From contig NZ_JANHAV010000011.1 in NCBI RefSeq assembly GCF_024464655.1, positions 49,349 through 113,348 on the forward strand: a DNA stretch of 64,000 nt, given 5' to 3'. This document shows, in pieces, positions 8,420 to 16,423 of this stretch. Every line of letters starts with the position of its first letter. Position 1 is the first letter of the stretch. A program made the position numbers and the translations under genes. The notes beneath the pieces were generated by a model that was not told the origin of the DNA, ran no database searches, and saw nothing but the letters and a program-made list of their open reading frames with translations. The DNA comes from Halobellus inordinatus (lineage in GTDB: Archaea; Halobacteriota; Halobacteria; Halobacteriales; Haloferacaceae).

Positions 8420-9023
8420 CCTCGGCCCGGACCTCGATGCAGAGGTCCCCCCGGGAACGAACATCCTGGTGAGCGGTCCACCTCTCTCGGGGAAACGATC
8501 GCTCTGTCTCGACATCCTCGCGTCGGGCACGGAGAAAGGTGAGGGAGCGATCATCGTCACTACCAAGGACGGCGCCGACCGCGTACTCAGAGACTTCGAG
8601 ACGCGGATCGCGTACGAGGACCGCCCGGTGGCCGTCGTAGACTGTGTCACGCGCCAGCAGGGCGTCGGCGACATTCGCGACGACGAACGGATCAAATACA
8701 CCTCCTCACCCGTCGATATGACCGGGATCGGGATCAAACTCTCCGAGTTCCTCCAGGCGTTCTATCAGGATCAGGGAATCCAGCAGAACCGCGTGATGCT
8801 GCACTCGCTATCGACGCTTCTGATGTACGCGGATCTCCAGACGGTGTTCCGGTTCCTGCACGTCTTCACCGGCCGCATCCAGAGCGTCGACGGCCTCGGC
8901 GTGTTCGCCATCGACGCGAGCGCCCACGACGACCAGACGATGAACACGCTGAAGCAGTTGTTCGACGGCATCGTCACCACTCAAGAGGACGGACCGCCGT
9001 CGGTTCGGCTGGCGGGCGACTGA
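8412..9023 (+). CDS. RAD55/KaiC-like single-domain ATPase
   Basis: 203 residues, RecA/KaiC superfamily, cytoplasmic. Walker A is SGPPLSGKRS (residues 20-29). A degenerate Walker B-like strand is seen at NRVMLHSLSTLLMY, and the C-terminal strand GLGVFAIDASAHDDQ resembles KaiC-like domains. Haloarchaea carry many such stand-alone RAD55-like ATPases linked to sensory or regulatory genes; none is adjacent here. The start is ATG 8412. Nucleotide binding is well supported; the target is unknown. Confidence 0.75.
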   Translation: MYDLGPDLDAEVPPGTNILVSGPPLSGKRSLCLDILASGTEKGEGAIIVTTKDGADRVLRDFETRIAYEDRPVAVVDCVTRQQGVGDIRDDERIKYTSSPVDMTGIGIKLSEFLQAFYQDQGIQQNRVMLHSLSTLLMYADLQTVFRFLHVFTGRIQSVDGLGVFAIDASAHDDQTMNTLKQLFDGIVTTQEDGPPSVRLAGD

Positions 9024-9079
9024 GCCGACCACGACGATCACGGCAGACGTTTTATCCCGGTCGCGTCTCTCCTCCACGT

Positions 9080-9508
9080 ATGCCTATCAGCGACGACGAC
9101 GGACTGCGGTCGGTACTGGCTCACGAGACGGTCGCCGTAGTCGGGTGCTCGACGACGCCTGGAAAGGCCGCCCACGACATCCCGGCGTATCTCCAGCGGC
9201 ACGGGTATCACGTCGTGCCGGTCAATCCCTTCGCCGACGAGATCCTCGGCGAAACCGCCTACGACTCGCTTGCGGACGTTCCAGAGTCGATCGACGTCGA
9301 CGTCGTCAACGTCTTCCGGCCGAGCGACGAGGCTGGCGACATCGTCGAGGCGGCGATCGAGCGCAACAACGTCGTCGGCGACGTCGACGTAGTGTGGCTC
9401 CAGCTCGACATCACCGACGACGAGGCGGGCGAGCGGGCCTGCGACGCCGGCCTCGACTTCGTTCAGGACAAGTGTATGAAAGTCGAGCACGCACGGCTCG
9501 TCGACTGA
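9080..9508 (+). CDS. CoA-binding domain protein (YccU family)
   Basis: 142 residues forming a single Rossmann-like CoA-binding domain. The N-terminal VAVVGCSTTPGKAAHDIPAY block (about residues 18-37) is the dinucleotide/CoA-binding turn. VVPVNPFADEILGE and VDVVNVFRPSDE follow, and CMKVEH closes the domain, all as in the YccU family. It has the same fold as the N-terminus of ADP-forming acyl-CoA synthetases but lacks their catalytic domains. An upstream TTTTAT box near 9048 fits its own promoter. The biological role of this family is poorly defined. Confidence 0.88.
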   Translation: MPISDDDGLRSVLAHETVAVVGCSTTPGKAAHDIPAYLQRHGYHVVPVNPFADEILGETAYDSLADVPESIDVDVVNVFRPSDEAGDIVEAAIERNNVVGDVDVVWLQLDITDDEAGERACDAGLDFVQDKCMKVEHARLVD

Positions 9509-9548
9509 CCGCGGAGAATTGCTTCCCGCCTCTGTTCGGCGTCAGCCG

Positions 9549-9911
9549 CTATTTGGACGACGCAGAGCCGCTCTCGGTCGTCTCAGAGGCGGACTCGCTC
9601 TCGGTCGTCTCCGACGTCGACTCGCCTTCGTCCGTCTCCGAGGCAGCCTCCTCGTCGGTCTGCTCTGCTTCGGCGATGTGTGCTTCGGCGGTGACGCTCT
9701 CGACGTCGATCCCCTCCTTCTCGGCGAGGGCGTCGAGTAGCGCGCGCATCTCCGCGGCCTCGCGTTCGAGGCGGTCGACGCGGTCGCTGGTCTCCTGGGT
9801 CGTCTCACGCATCTGGACGACCTGATCGCGGAGGTCGTTCAGGCGCGTGTAGACGTCCTCGGCCATCTCTGTCACCTTCTGGAGCTTCTTCGCCGTGCCT
9901 CCTAGTCCCAT
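9549..9911 (-). CDS. Haloarchaeal coiled-coil protein with acidic tail
   Basis: 120 residues starting MGLGGTAKKLQKVTEMAEDV. Residues 10-68 form a heptad-patterned coiled coil (RLNDLRDQVVQMRETTQETSD). A short ALAEKEGIDVESV segment follows, then a Ser/Glu/Thr-rich tail carrying repeats of the type SETTESES. It resembles the haloarchaeal DUF5798-type proteins as I remember them; that label is from memory. It is convergent with the CoA-binding gene. The tail repeats are probably length-variable. The function is unknown. Confidence 0.7.
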   Translation of the reverse strand: MGLGGTAKKLQKVTEMAEDVYTRLNDLRDQVVQMRETTQETSDRVDRLEREAAEMRALLDALAEKEGIDVESVTAEAHIAEAEQTDEEAASETDEGESTSETTESESASETTESGSASSK

Positions 9912-10005
9912 ACGGCCCTCTGTGCGCCCCGGCTTTGTGTGCGTTCCGGCTTTGTCTGCGGAGCGGTATCCCTCCAGCGCAGACCGTCTCACGGCGCCGG
10001 CGGGC

Positions 10006-11073
10006 TCAGAGGTCATCGGCGTCGATGCGGCCGACGAGCCGACGCAGACCGACGTAGATCGCGACGGAGATGGCAACGGCGACCCCGACAGCGGCCACTT
10101 CTGCACGCCCGGCGCTCCCGATTGCGAGCCGTGAGGCAGCGTTGATCGGCCCGTTCGGCAGGAGCGTCGTCCCGCCGAAGACGAACAGCACCCCGACGGA
10201 GTAGAGGAACTGGGCGGCCCGCCGTTCGGGCGCGAGCAACGCGATCGCCGCCCCGAGTCCACAGATCAGAAGCGCCATCGCAGCGACGAGCGCGAGGAGC
10301 GCGGGCACGTTCTGCACGCTCGTTCCGTTGAGTTCGAGGAGGCCGATCCACAGCGCGGCCTGCACCGGCGCGAGACCGGCGGCCGCGAGCAGTTTCCCGT
10401 CGACGACGTCGGAGAGCGAGACGGGTGCAACGCGGAGCAGTTCGAGCGTGCCGCGGTCGATCTCCTCGGTCAGAGAGTCGACGGCGACTGACCCGGAGAT
10501 GAACACCGGTAGGAAGAGCAACAGCGGCAGCAGGATGGTGTAGGTGAAGCTAAAGTACGGGCTGGAGGTCGCTTCCGGCGGCAGTTCGAGGGGGAGCGAG
10601 TCCAGATACGCAGCCCGGTCAGTACGCTCGGCGCGCTCGAACGAGCGGACCACGTCGCGCAGCTGGACGACGACGATGGTCGTCTGGACGTTCGAGTCGG
10701 GCGCGACGGCCCTGACGAACACCCGCTGATCCCGCGTCTCCGCGACGAGGACGGCGTCGATGCCGGTCGCTCGATACTCCTGGAACGCCCGCATCGCCGT
10801 CTCCTCGGAGCGGTAGAACTGTGCGTCGACGCCGCGCACCTCCTGTGACGCCCGGATCAGGTCCTCAGCGGCGTCGCCGGTGACCGCGACGTCGACCTCG
10901 TAGCCGTCGACCTGTCCCGGATCGTACAGCGAGACGAGCCCCACGACGAGGAACGAGGAGAACGCCGCGATGAATAACTGGAGCGCGAGCGCGAGCACGA
11001 TCGTCTTCTCCTTTCGGAGGCTCCCCAGTTCGCGGCGCGCGATCGTCAGCCGCGGGTCGGTGCGATCACCCAA
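10006..11073 (-). CDS. ABC-2 type permease (second membrane subunit)
   Basis: 355 residues with ABC-2 topology. The first helix is near residues 25-50 (VLALALQLFIAAFSSFLVVGL). An extracellular domain of about 120 residues follows, then five C-terminal helices. The family block EEIDRGTLELLRVAPVSLSDVVDGK lies between helices 2 and 3. Its start overlaps the end of the PrsW-fused permease by 8 bp, so it is the last gene of the ATPase-permease-permease operon. It forms a heteromeric exporter with that subunit. The substrate is unknown. Confidence 0.87.
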   Translation of the reverse strand: MGDRTDPRLTIARRELGSLRKEKTIVLALALQLFIAAFSSFLVVGLVSLYDPGQVDGYEVDVAVTGDAAEDLIRASQEVRGVDAQFYRSEETAMRAFQEYRATGIDAVLVAETRDQRVFVRAVAPDSNVQTTIVVVQLRDVVRSFERAERTDRAAYLDSLPLELPPEATSSPYFSFTYTILLPLLLFLPVFISGSVAVDSLTEEIDRGTLELLRVAPVSLSDVVDGKLLAAAGLAPVQAALWIGLLELNGTSVQNVPALLALVAAMALLICGLGAAIALLAPERRAAQFLYSVGVLFVFGGTTLLPNGPINAASRLAIGSAGRAEVAAVGVAVAISVAIYVGLRRLVGRIDADDL

Positions 11074-12895
11074 GGCGGCTCACCACCGTGAGATTGTAGG
11101 CCGTGTGAACGAGCACGCTGCCGACGAAGGCGGCCGCATACCAGCGGACGTCACGCCGCGCGCCGAGCGCGGTCAGTCCCGCGGTGACGACATGGAGCAC
11201 GAGCGGCGCGAACAGCAGTCCCGCCGCCGAGAACACGCCGATGCCCGAGGGCGCGAATGCGGCCTGTCCGAGCGCCAGCTCGGGGAGCCCGACCACCTGC
11301 GCGACCGCGGTGAACTTCTCGCCGACGAAGAACCCGAGGCCGGAGAGCGCGCCGAGGACGAGCGCGACGCGTCGCGTTCGCGGGAACGTGTCGCTCTCGA
11401 AGACCGCGTAGACGTGCAGACTCTTGGCGAGTTCCTCGACGAGTGCGACGACCACGAGGAGGAGGGGCACAGTGAGCGAGACCGGTAGGGCGAAAAGCAC
11501 CGCGATCGCGAGCAGTTCCGCGACGAAGACGAACGGAATCGACAGCCCCGAGAGGACAGCGACGTCCCGCGGGCGCGACACCTGCGCGTCGAGCGCGTCG
11601 AGGAATTTCAGCGGGACGGGACGCTGGGTGAACAGGTCCTCTTCTCTGTAGATGCCGACGCCGAGCAGGAACAACACGCCGGCACAGAGGACGAACGGTC
11701 CCGTCGCGAAGAGGAACGCGCCCGGTGTCACCGACTCCAGCGGCTGGAGATCCCGGACCACGACCGTCAGCGGCGAGATGAGCGCAATCGGCGTGACGTT
11801 CGCGAAGATCGCGGGCACGAACGTGTACGCAGTCAGGAACACCGACACCGTGACCGTGACGAACGTGAGTTCCTTGAACGAACGCGCGAACATCGCGCCG
11901 GCGAACGTCGCCGCGAGAAACACCAACGCGATGGGTATCACGGCCGCGACGGCGACGACGCTGCCGCCGACGCCTAACGCGACGAGCGCCGTCAGCGCGA
12001 GCATCGCGGCGAGATACGGGAGGGTCTTGCCGGCGACGATGTCGCCCGGCGAGATGGGGGCCACGAGCAGGAGTTCGCCGCGGCGGTTGATCCGCTCGTT
12101 GAGCATCGTGCTCCCGTAGGCCTGCACCACGAAGTTCATCGGAACCAGAAAGGCGAACGCCAAGACGAGCGAGCCGAAGGGGAAGGGCGGTTGGATCTCC
12201 GCCGGCGACCCGGAGCTTCCGCCGCCGAGCGGATTGATTCCACTCAGCGCGGGGACGCCGAGCGGGCCGCCAGATCCAGTCGACGCGGCTGTCTCCTCGT
12301 CGTCTGTGGTGCCGTCAGAGCCGGTCTCCGCGCCGTCGGTCGCGCCGCCCGCACCGCCGTCGGCTCCGCTTCCGATCCCACTTCCGGATCCGCCATCGTC
12401 GTCAGCGACAGCAGCGTCCGGGATCCCCGCCGAGCGCGAGACGTACTGGAGGACGACGACGACCGGAAACGCCGCTGAGCCGTTCTCCTGAGAGCGCATC
12501 AGGCCGACGTTGTACGCCCGAACCGCAGACCGAAGTTCCGAGAGCGCCGCGCGTCCCTTCGGCGTGTCGGCGGCGCGGAATTGTCCCTCTCGCACGAGGA
12601 CGTCGACGTCGCCGTCGCGGAGCGCGTCCGGATCCGGGGGGCGCGCGTCGAGTGCGACGCTCCGCTCGACGGGCTCTCGATACGGGCTGTCCTGGTCGAC
12701 GCCGACACGGTAGATGTCGCGGTCGAGTGCGACCCCACCGGCGAACGCGCCGGCCCCGAGGATCGTTCCCGCGAGTACGAGCGCGAGCACGCCGAGCACC
12801 GCCGTTCGACGGTCGACGATCCCCGCCGAGCGTTCGACCTCCCAGCGGGCGATCCGGACGACCGCCGCGACGCGTTCGCGCAGCGAGCGCGTCAC
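11066..12895 (-). CDS. ABC-2 permease fused to PrsW-like intramembrane protease
   Basis: 609 residues, two modules. Residues 1-440 form a NatB-like ABC-2 permease: a first helix near 32-55, an extracellular domain with a Gly/Ser/Asp-rich linker at about 165-235, and the INRRGELLLVAPISPGDIVAGK block. Residues 450-609 form a polytopic domain with PrsW-type landmarks: EELAK at 487, GFFVGE with Glu 526, His 568, and HTAYN starting at 597. These are the EExxK, FxxxE and His positions of PrsW glutamic proteases. Overlaps with both neighbouring genes (4 and 8 bp) show a tight operon. NatB fused to CPBP protease is known; the PrsW version is less familiar to me. Confidence 0.82.
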   Translation of the reverse strand: MTRSLRERVAAVVRIARWEVERSAGIVDRRTAVLGVLALVLAGTILGAGAFAGGVALDRDIYRVGVDQDSPYREPVERSVALDARPPDPDALRDGDVDVLVREGQFRAADTPKGRAALSELRSAVRAYNVGLMRSQENGSAAFPVVVVLQYVSRSAGIPDAAVADDDGGSGSGIGSGADGGAGGATDGAETGSDGTTDDEETAASTGSGGPLGVPALSGINPLGGGSSGSPAEIQPPFPFGSLVLAFAFLVPMNFVVQAYGSTMLNERINRRGELLLVAPISPGDIVAGKTLPYLAAMLALTALVALGVGGSVVAVAAVIPIALVFLAATFAGAMFARSFKELTFVTVTVSVFLTAYTFVPAIFANVTPIALISPLTVVVRDLQPLESVTPGAFLFATGPFVLCAGVLFLLGVGIYREEDLFTQRPVPLKFLDALDAQVSRPRDVAVLSGLSIPFVFVAELLAIAVLFALPVSLTVPLLLVVVALVEELAKSLHVYAVFESDTFPRTRRVALVLGALSGLGFFVGEKFTAVAQVVGLPELALGQAAFAPSGIGVFSAAGLLFAPLVLHVVTAGLTALGARRDVRWYAAAFVGSVLVHTAYNLTVVSRLG

Positions 12896-13920
12896 TGCCG
12901 GCGACCCCCCTCAGGGTCGGTCTGGATGGCGTCGGCGTCGACGTCGGAAGGTGCTCGCCCGTCGCTCTCTGCCCGCGCTCGCGTGCCGCTCGCTTTCGGC
13001 TCTCGGCCCTGCCCCTCGGCCGCGGCGGGCGGCGTCTCGCGGGCGAGGTCGAGGAAGATGTCTTCGAGGCTCTGCTCTCGCGTGCGGATGTCGACGACCT
13101 CGCCTCCGGCCGCGGTGGCTTGCTCCCGGACCGCCTCGACGGCGTCCATATCGGGGACGACGGTGCGGTAGCGCTCCGCCCCCGATTCCGACCGTCGGTC
13201 GGGCGTCGCGCCGTCGACCGAGACAGTGGTGAACACGTGGTAGTCGGTGCTCCCGTGGGCCGCGCGGATTTCGGGGACGGTCCCGCGGGCGATGATCTCT
13301 CCCCGATTCATAATCACGACCCGGTCGCAGACGCTCTCGACGTGATAGAGGTTGTGCGCGCTGAAGAGGACGGTCTTGCCCTGATCGGCGAGTTCGCGAG
13401 TGAACTCCAGCACGTAGTTCGTCGTCAGCGGGTCCAGCCCCGAGGCGGGCTCGTCGTAGATGAGGAGGTCGGGATCGTTGACCAGCGAGCGGGCGATCGC
13501 GACCTTCCGCTTCATCCCCTTCGACATATCGCCTAAGCGCCGCTCGCGGTGTTCGAGTTCGAGGCGGTCGAGCGTCGATTCGGTTCGCTCTGTCGCCGCC
13601 TCGCGCGGGACGTCGTAGAGGTCGGCGAAGAACTGCAGATACGACCGCGGCGTCATATCCTCGTACAGCGGTGATTCCTCCGGGAGGAAGCCGAGGTTCC
13701 GACGCATCTCCGGGTCGCCGGCGTCGCGACCGGCGACCTCGGCAGTCCCACTCGTGGGCTCGACGAGCCCGGCGAGCATCTTCAGCGTCGTCGTCTTGCC
13801 CGCGCCGTTCGGGCCGACGACGCCGAATATTTCCCCCGTCTCGACCTCGAAGTCGCTGCCGACGACGGCGGGAAAGTCACCGTACGTCTTCCGCAGCCCT
13901 TCGACCCGTATCATCGCCAT
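12892..13920 (-). CDS. ABC-2 exporter ATPase
   Basis: 342 residues. The ABC domain lies in residues 1-220: Walker A GPNGAGKT, Q-loop GFLPEESPLYEDMT, signature LGDMSKGMKRKVAIARSL (an MSKGM variant as in NatA/CcmA-type exporters), and Walker B LLIYDEP. The remaining 120 residues contain a DUF4162-like C-terminal lobe ending EDIFLDLARE and then a long acidic tail. It is first in the operon and overlaps the PrsW-fused permease by 4 bp (ATGA). It supplies energy to the two permeases downstream. Confidence 0.9.
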   Translation of the reverse strand: MAMIRVEGLRKTYGDFPAVVGSDFEVETGEIFGVVGPNGAGKTTTLKMLAGLVEPTSGTAEVAGRDAGDPEMRRNLGFLPEESPLYEDMTPRSYLQFFADLYDVPREAATERTESTLDRLELEHRERRLGDMSKGMKRKVAIARSLVNDPDLLIYDEPASGLDPLTTNYVLEFTRELADQGKTVLFSAHNLYHVESVCDRVVIMNRGEIIARGTVPEIRAAHGSTDYHVFTTVSVDGATPDRRSESGAERYRTVVPDMDAVEAVREQATAAGGEVVDIRTREQSLEDIFLDLARETPPAAAEGQGREPKASGTRARAESDGRAPSDVDADAIQTDPEGGRRQ

Positions 13921-14094
13921 TGTCGAGCGCCACGGAGGCTCCCAAAATAAAACCCGTCGGCGAGTGGCCCATTCGACCGCATCACTGCGGGGAAGAAGGC
14001 GAGATCACGGGAGCCCAGCATATCGAGCGTGTTGGTGTGCTGACGGAAATACTCAAGTTGCCGACTGCGGAGATACTACTCGACGGAGGCAAGT

Positions 14095-15159
14095 GTGAAC
14101 GAGGATGGGGAGTCTGAAGGGGGGGAGCGAGAACCGATCGGCAGCGACGCCGCCGAACCGGACGCGACCGACGAGGCTCCTGGTGTGTTCAGCGGGACGA
14201 TCGGTCCCGACGGACTCGACCGTGAGGCAGGCGAGAACAGTGCAGCGGGCGAGGGTGGAGACGGGGGAGAAGACGACGGCGGCCTCGACATTCCGCTCCC
14301 GTGGAACACCATTCCGAGCGACGACGATGCGGACGGGACAGACGACGACGCCGATTCGGCCGGTGAATCGACCGCCGAAGACGAAGGCGGCGGTGAGAGA
14401 CGCGAGACAGCCGCCGATCCCGATTGCTTCCAGGATCTTCACTTCGTCGGGCCGAAGACCGCGGCTCTGCTCCGGGATTCGGAGATTTCGCTCACGGACT
14501 TTCTCGAGAAGCGCATCGCCTACCGCGATCTAACGGCGGCGGGCGTCAACCCGGGCGTCGCCGCCAAGATTCGCCGTGAGCACTCCCTCTCGTGGTCGCT
14601 CGATGGCGGCGGTACCGACCTCGGTCGGCGCTCCTCGCAGGTGCGCGGCCTCGACGACGACGAACGCGCCTGGATCGCCGCCTCCTCTGGGTGGTCGGAC
14701 GACGAAGCCGAGACCGACGGGTCTGGCGACGGAACAGCGGGCGAAGCGGCGTGGCGTGAACAGACGGCGAGCGGAAACGACACCGTAGGTCGGACGGCTG
14801 ACCGCGGCGTCGACGACGGTTCCTCCGCCACGGACGGTGAGGCGGCGTGGCGGGCCGGCGGAAGCGACGACCTGCTGGATTCGGACGACGGAGGCTCGGA
14901 AAACACAGCCGATACGGGCGGAGACGGGTCGTCGGCAGCGCGAGATGCGGAGTCTGCCTGGCGGCGACAGAGCGCGCCGACGCCGCTAACCGCGGTCGAC
15001 GGTCTCGACGAGGAGGCAGCGGCCACCCTTCATCGGGCAGGCATCGGCTCGGTCCGCCGGCTCACGACTGCCGACCTCGAAAGCGTCGCCGACGCGCTCG
15101 ACGTCGACCGCGAACGGGTCGAATCCTGGTACCGACTCGCGCGCGAACACGAGTCCTGA
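14095..15159 (+). CDS. Acidic protein with two helix-hairpin-helix domains and EAAWR repeats
   Basis: 354 residues from a GTG start. The N-terminal 105 residues are disordered and acidic. A first HhH-type domain lies near 110-160 (DLHFVGPKTAALLRDSEIS) and a second at about 300-354 (TAVDGLDEEAAATLHRAGIG). Between them, three short repeats carry the core EAAWR/EAAWR/ESAWR, spaced about 35-45 residues apart in Gly/Asp/Ser-rich linkers. HhH domains suggest nucleic-acid binding or protein scaffolding. No catalytic site is visible. It stands alone upstream of fbp with a palindrome between. Confidence 0.72.
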   Translation: MNEDGESEGGEREPIGSDAAEPDATDEAPGVFSGTIGPDGLDREAGENSAAGEGGDGGEDDGGLDIPLPWNTIPSDDDADGTDDDADSAGESTAEDEGGGERRETAADPDCFQDLHFVGPKTAALLRDSEISLTDFLEKRIAYRDLTAAGVNPGVAAKIRREHSLSWSLDGGGTDLGRRSSQVRGLDDDERAWIAASSGWSDDEAETDGSGDGTAGEAAWREQTASGNDTVGRTADRGVDDGSSATDGEAAWRAGGSDDLLDSDDGGSENTADTGGDGSSAARDAESAWRRQSAPTPLTAVDGLDEEAAATLHRAGIGSVRRLTTADLESVADALDVDRERVESWYRLAREHES

Positions 15160-15194
15160 CGAGCACCCTGAGGGAACCGCCACCTGACGAGTTA

Positions 15195-15211
15195 TTTACT
15201 CGCCGAGTAAA
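15195..15211. promoter_or_regulatory. Perfect 17-bp palindrome upstream of fbp
   Basis: TTTACTCG-C-CGAGTAAA has perfect 8-bp arms around one base. It lies 36 bp past the HhH gene stop and about 145 bp before the fbp start. The half-sites TACT and GAGTA recall the halobacterial TrmB sugar-response motif, but the spacer is 4 nt rather than the 7-8 nt I recall for TrmB. It could equally be a short terminator hairpin. Confidence 0.4.
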
Positions 15212-15294
15212 TATCGTCCGGATTTCGAGATGGCCGTCAAAGCCATTTTTAGAGATCATATCGTGGTTCTGCGGTCGAATCCGGTTCGTCTGCA

Positions 15295-15322
15295 GTAACA
15301 AAGATTTTATGGCTTTTGTAAC
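15295..15322 (+). promoter_or_regulatory. Predicted fbp promoter with near-palindromic arms
   Basis: GTAACAAA and TTTGTAAC (7 of 8 pairing) flank a GATTTTATGG core that can serve as the TATA box, centred about 48 nt before the ATG at 15357. Arms around the box suggest an overlapping operator. Confidence 0.4.
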
Positions 15323-15356
15323 CGCACACTGAATTACCGATTCCGCTGTCCCCGGA

Positions 15357-16271
15357 ATGAGTGATCCGATGGCTACGAGAGACAATCCTGCGCCGACCGA
15401 ACCCGAATCGACCAGCGCCACCATCGACGCCGTCCTCGACGTCGTCGCGCGCTCTGCACCGGACGTCCGCAGCGGCCTCCCCGGCCGCCGCGTCGCCATC
15501 GAGGGCGAGAATCCCTCCGGAGAGTCCCAAAAAGCGGCCGACGTGTACGCCGACGAACTCTTCCTCGATCGGATCGGCTCGATCTCTAACGTCGGCGTGT
15601 ACGCCAGCGAGGAGCGCGCCGAGGGCATCGACGTCGGCAGCGGCCTCTCCGTCTGCGTCGACCCGCTCGACGGCTCGTCGAACCTCGAACCCAACGCCGC
15701 GATGGGGACGATCGTCGCGATCTACGACGGTCCCCTGCCGGCGAGCGGCGACGACATCGTCGCCGCCGCGTACGTGCTCTACGGTGCGACAACGACGATG
15801 ATCGTCGCCCGTGAGGACAGCGTCACCGAGTACGTCATCCACCAGGACGGCGAGTACGAGGTCGCTCGCGAGGACGTGACGCTACCGGAAGATCCGACGG
15901 TCTACGGATTCGGCGGGCGCGTCCCCCACTGGGTCGAGGCGTTCCAGTCGTTCGTCGACGACATCGAGTCAGACCCGTCGATGAAACTCCGCTACGGCGG
16001 TGCGATGATCGGCGACGTGAATCAGGTGCTCACCTACGGCGGGATCTTCGGCTACCCGACGCTGACGAACGCCCCAGAGGGCAAACTACGGGTCCAGTTC
16101 GAGGGCTACCCCGTCGGCTACATCGTCGAAACCGCCGGCGGTGCGACCTCCGACGGTCACCAGTCGCTGCTCGACGTCGAGAAGGACGACCTCCACGCCC
16201 GGACACCGGTCTACGTTGGCAACGAGGAACTGATCGACGATCTCGAATCCGCTTTTTCGGATCACGAGTAA
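15357..16271 (+). CDS. fbp: Class I fructose-1,6-bisphosphatase
   Basis: 304 residues. It hydrolyses fructose-1,6-bisphosphate to fructose-6-phosphate in gluconeogenesis. The Mg-binding motif [13 protein letters not shown] lies near residues 100-112, and [18 protein letters not shown] near 45-62 matches the N-terminal metal/AMP region of the class I enzyme. The substrate-binding [15 protein letters not shown] and [11 protein letters not shown] blocks are also present. An inositol monophosphatase reading is less likely because of the [12 protein letters not shown] block and length. A palindrome upstream suggests sugar-responsive control. ATG 15369 is an alternative start. Confidence 0.9.
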   Translation: MSDPMATRDNPAPTEPESTSATIDAVLDVVARSAPDVRSGLPGRRVAIEGENPSGESQKAADVYADELFLDRIGSISNVGVYASEERAEGIDVGSGLSVCVDPLDGSSNLEPNAAMGTIVAIYDGPLPASGDDIVAAAYVLYGATTTMIVAREDSVTEYVIHQDGEYEVAREDVTLPEDPTVYGFGGRVPHWVEAFQSFVDDIESDPSMKLRYGGAMIGDVNQVLTYGGIFGYPTLTNAPEGKLRVQFEGYPVGYIVETAGGATSDGHQSLLDVEKDDLHARTPVYVGNEELIDDLESAFSDHE

Positions 16272-16423
16272 CTCGCTCTGGAGATAGATACTCCAGACAG
16301 CACGTCGTTATTCTTTATCTCTTTCTTAGTGTATTATAGCGCTGTAAACTCAACTCTTGGAGCATCTGTAGCGCTTTCCAGTTTTTAGTATAATAAAATG
16401 TAGTATAGCGGATTAGTGGTAGG

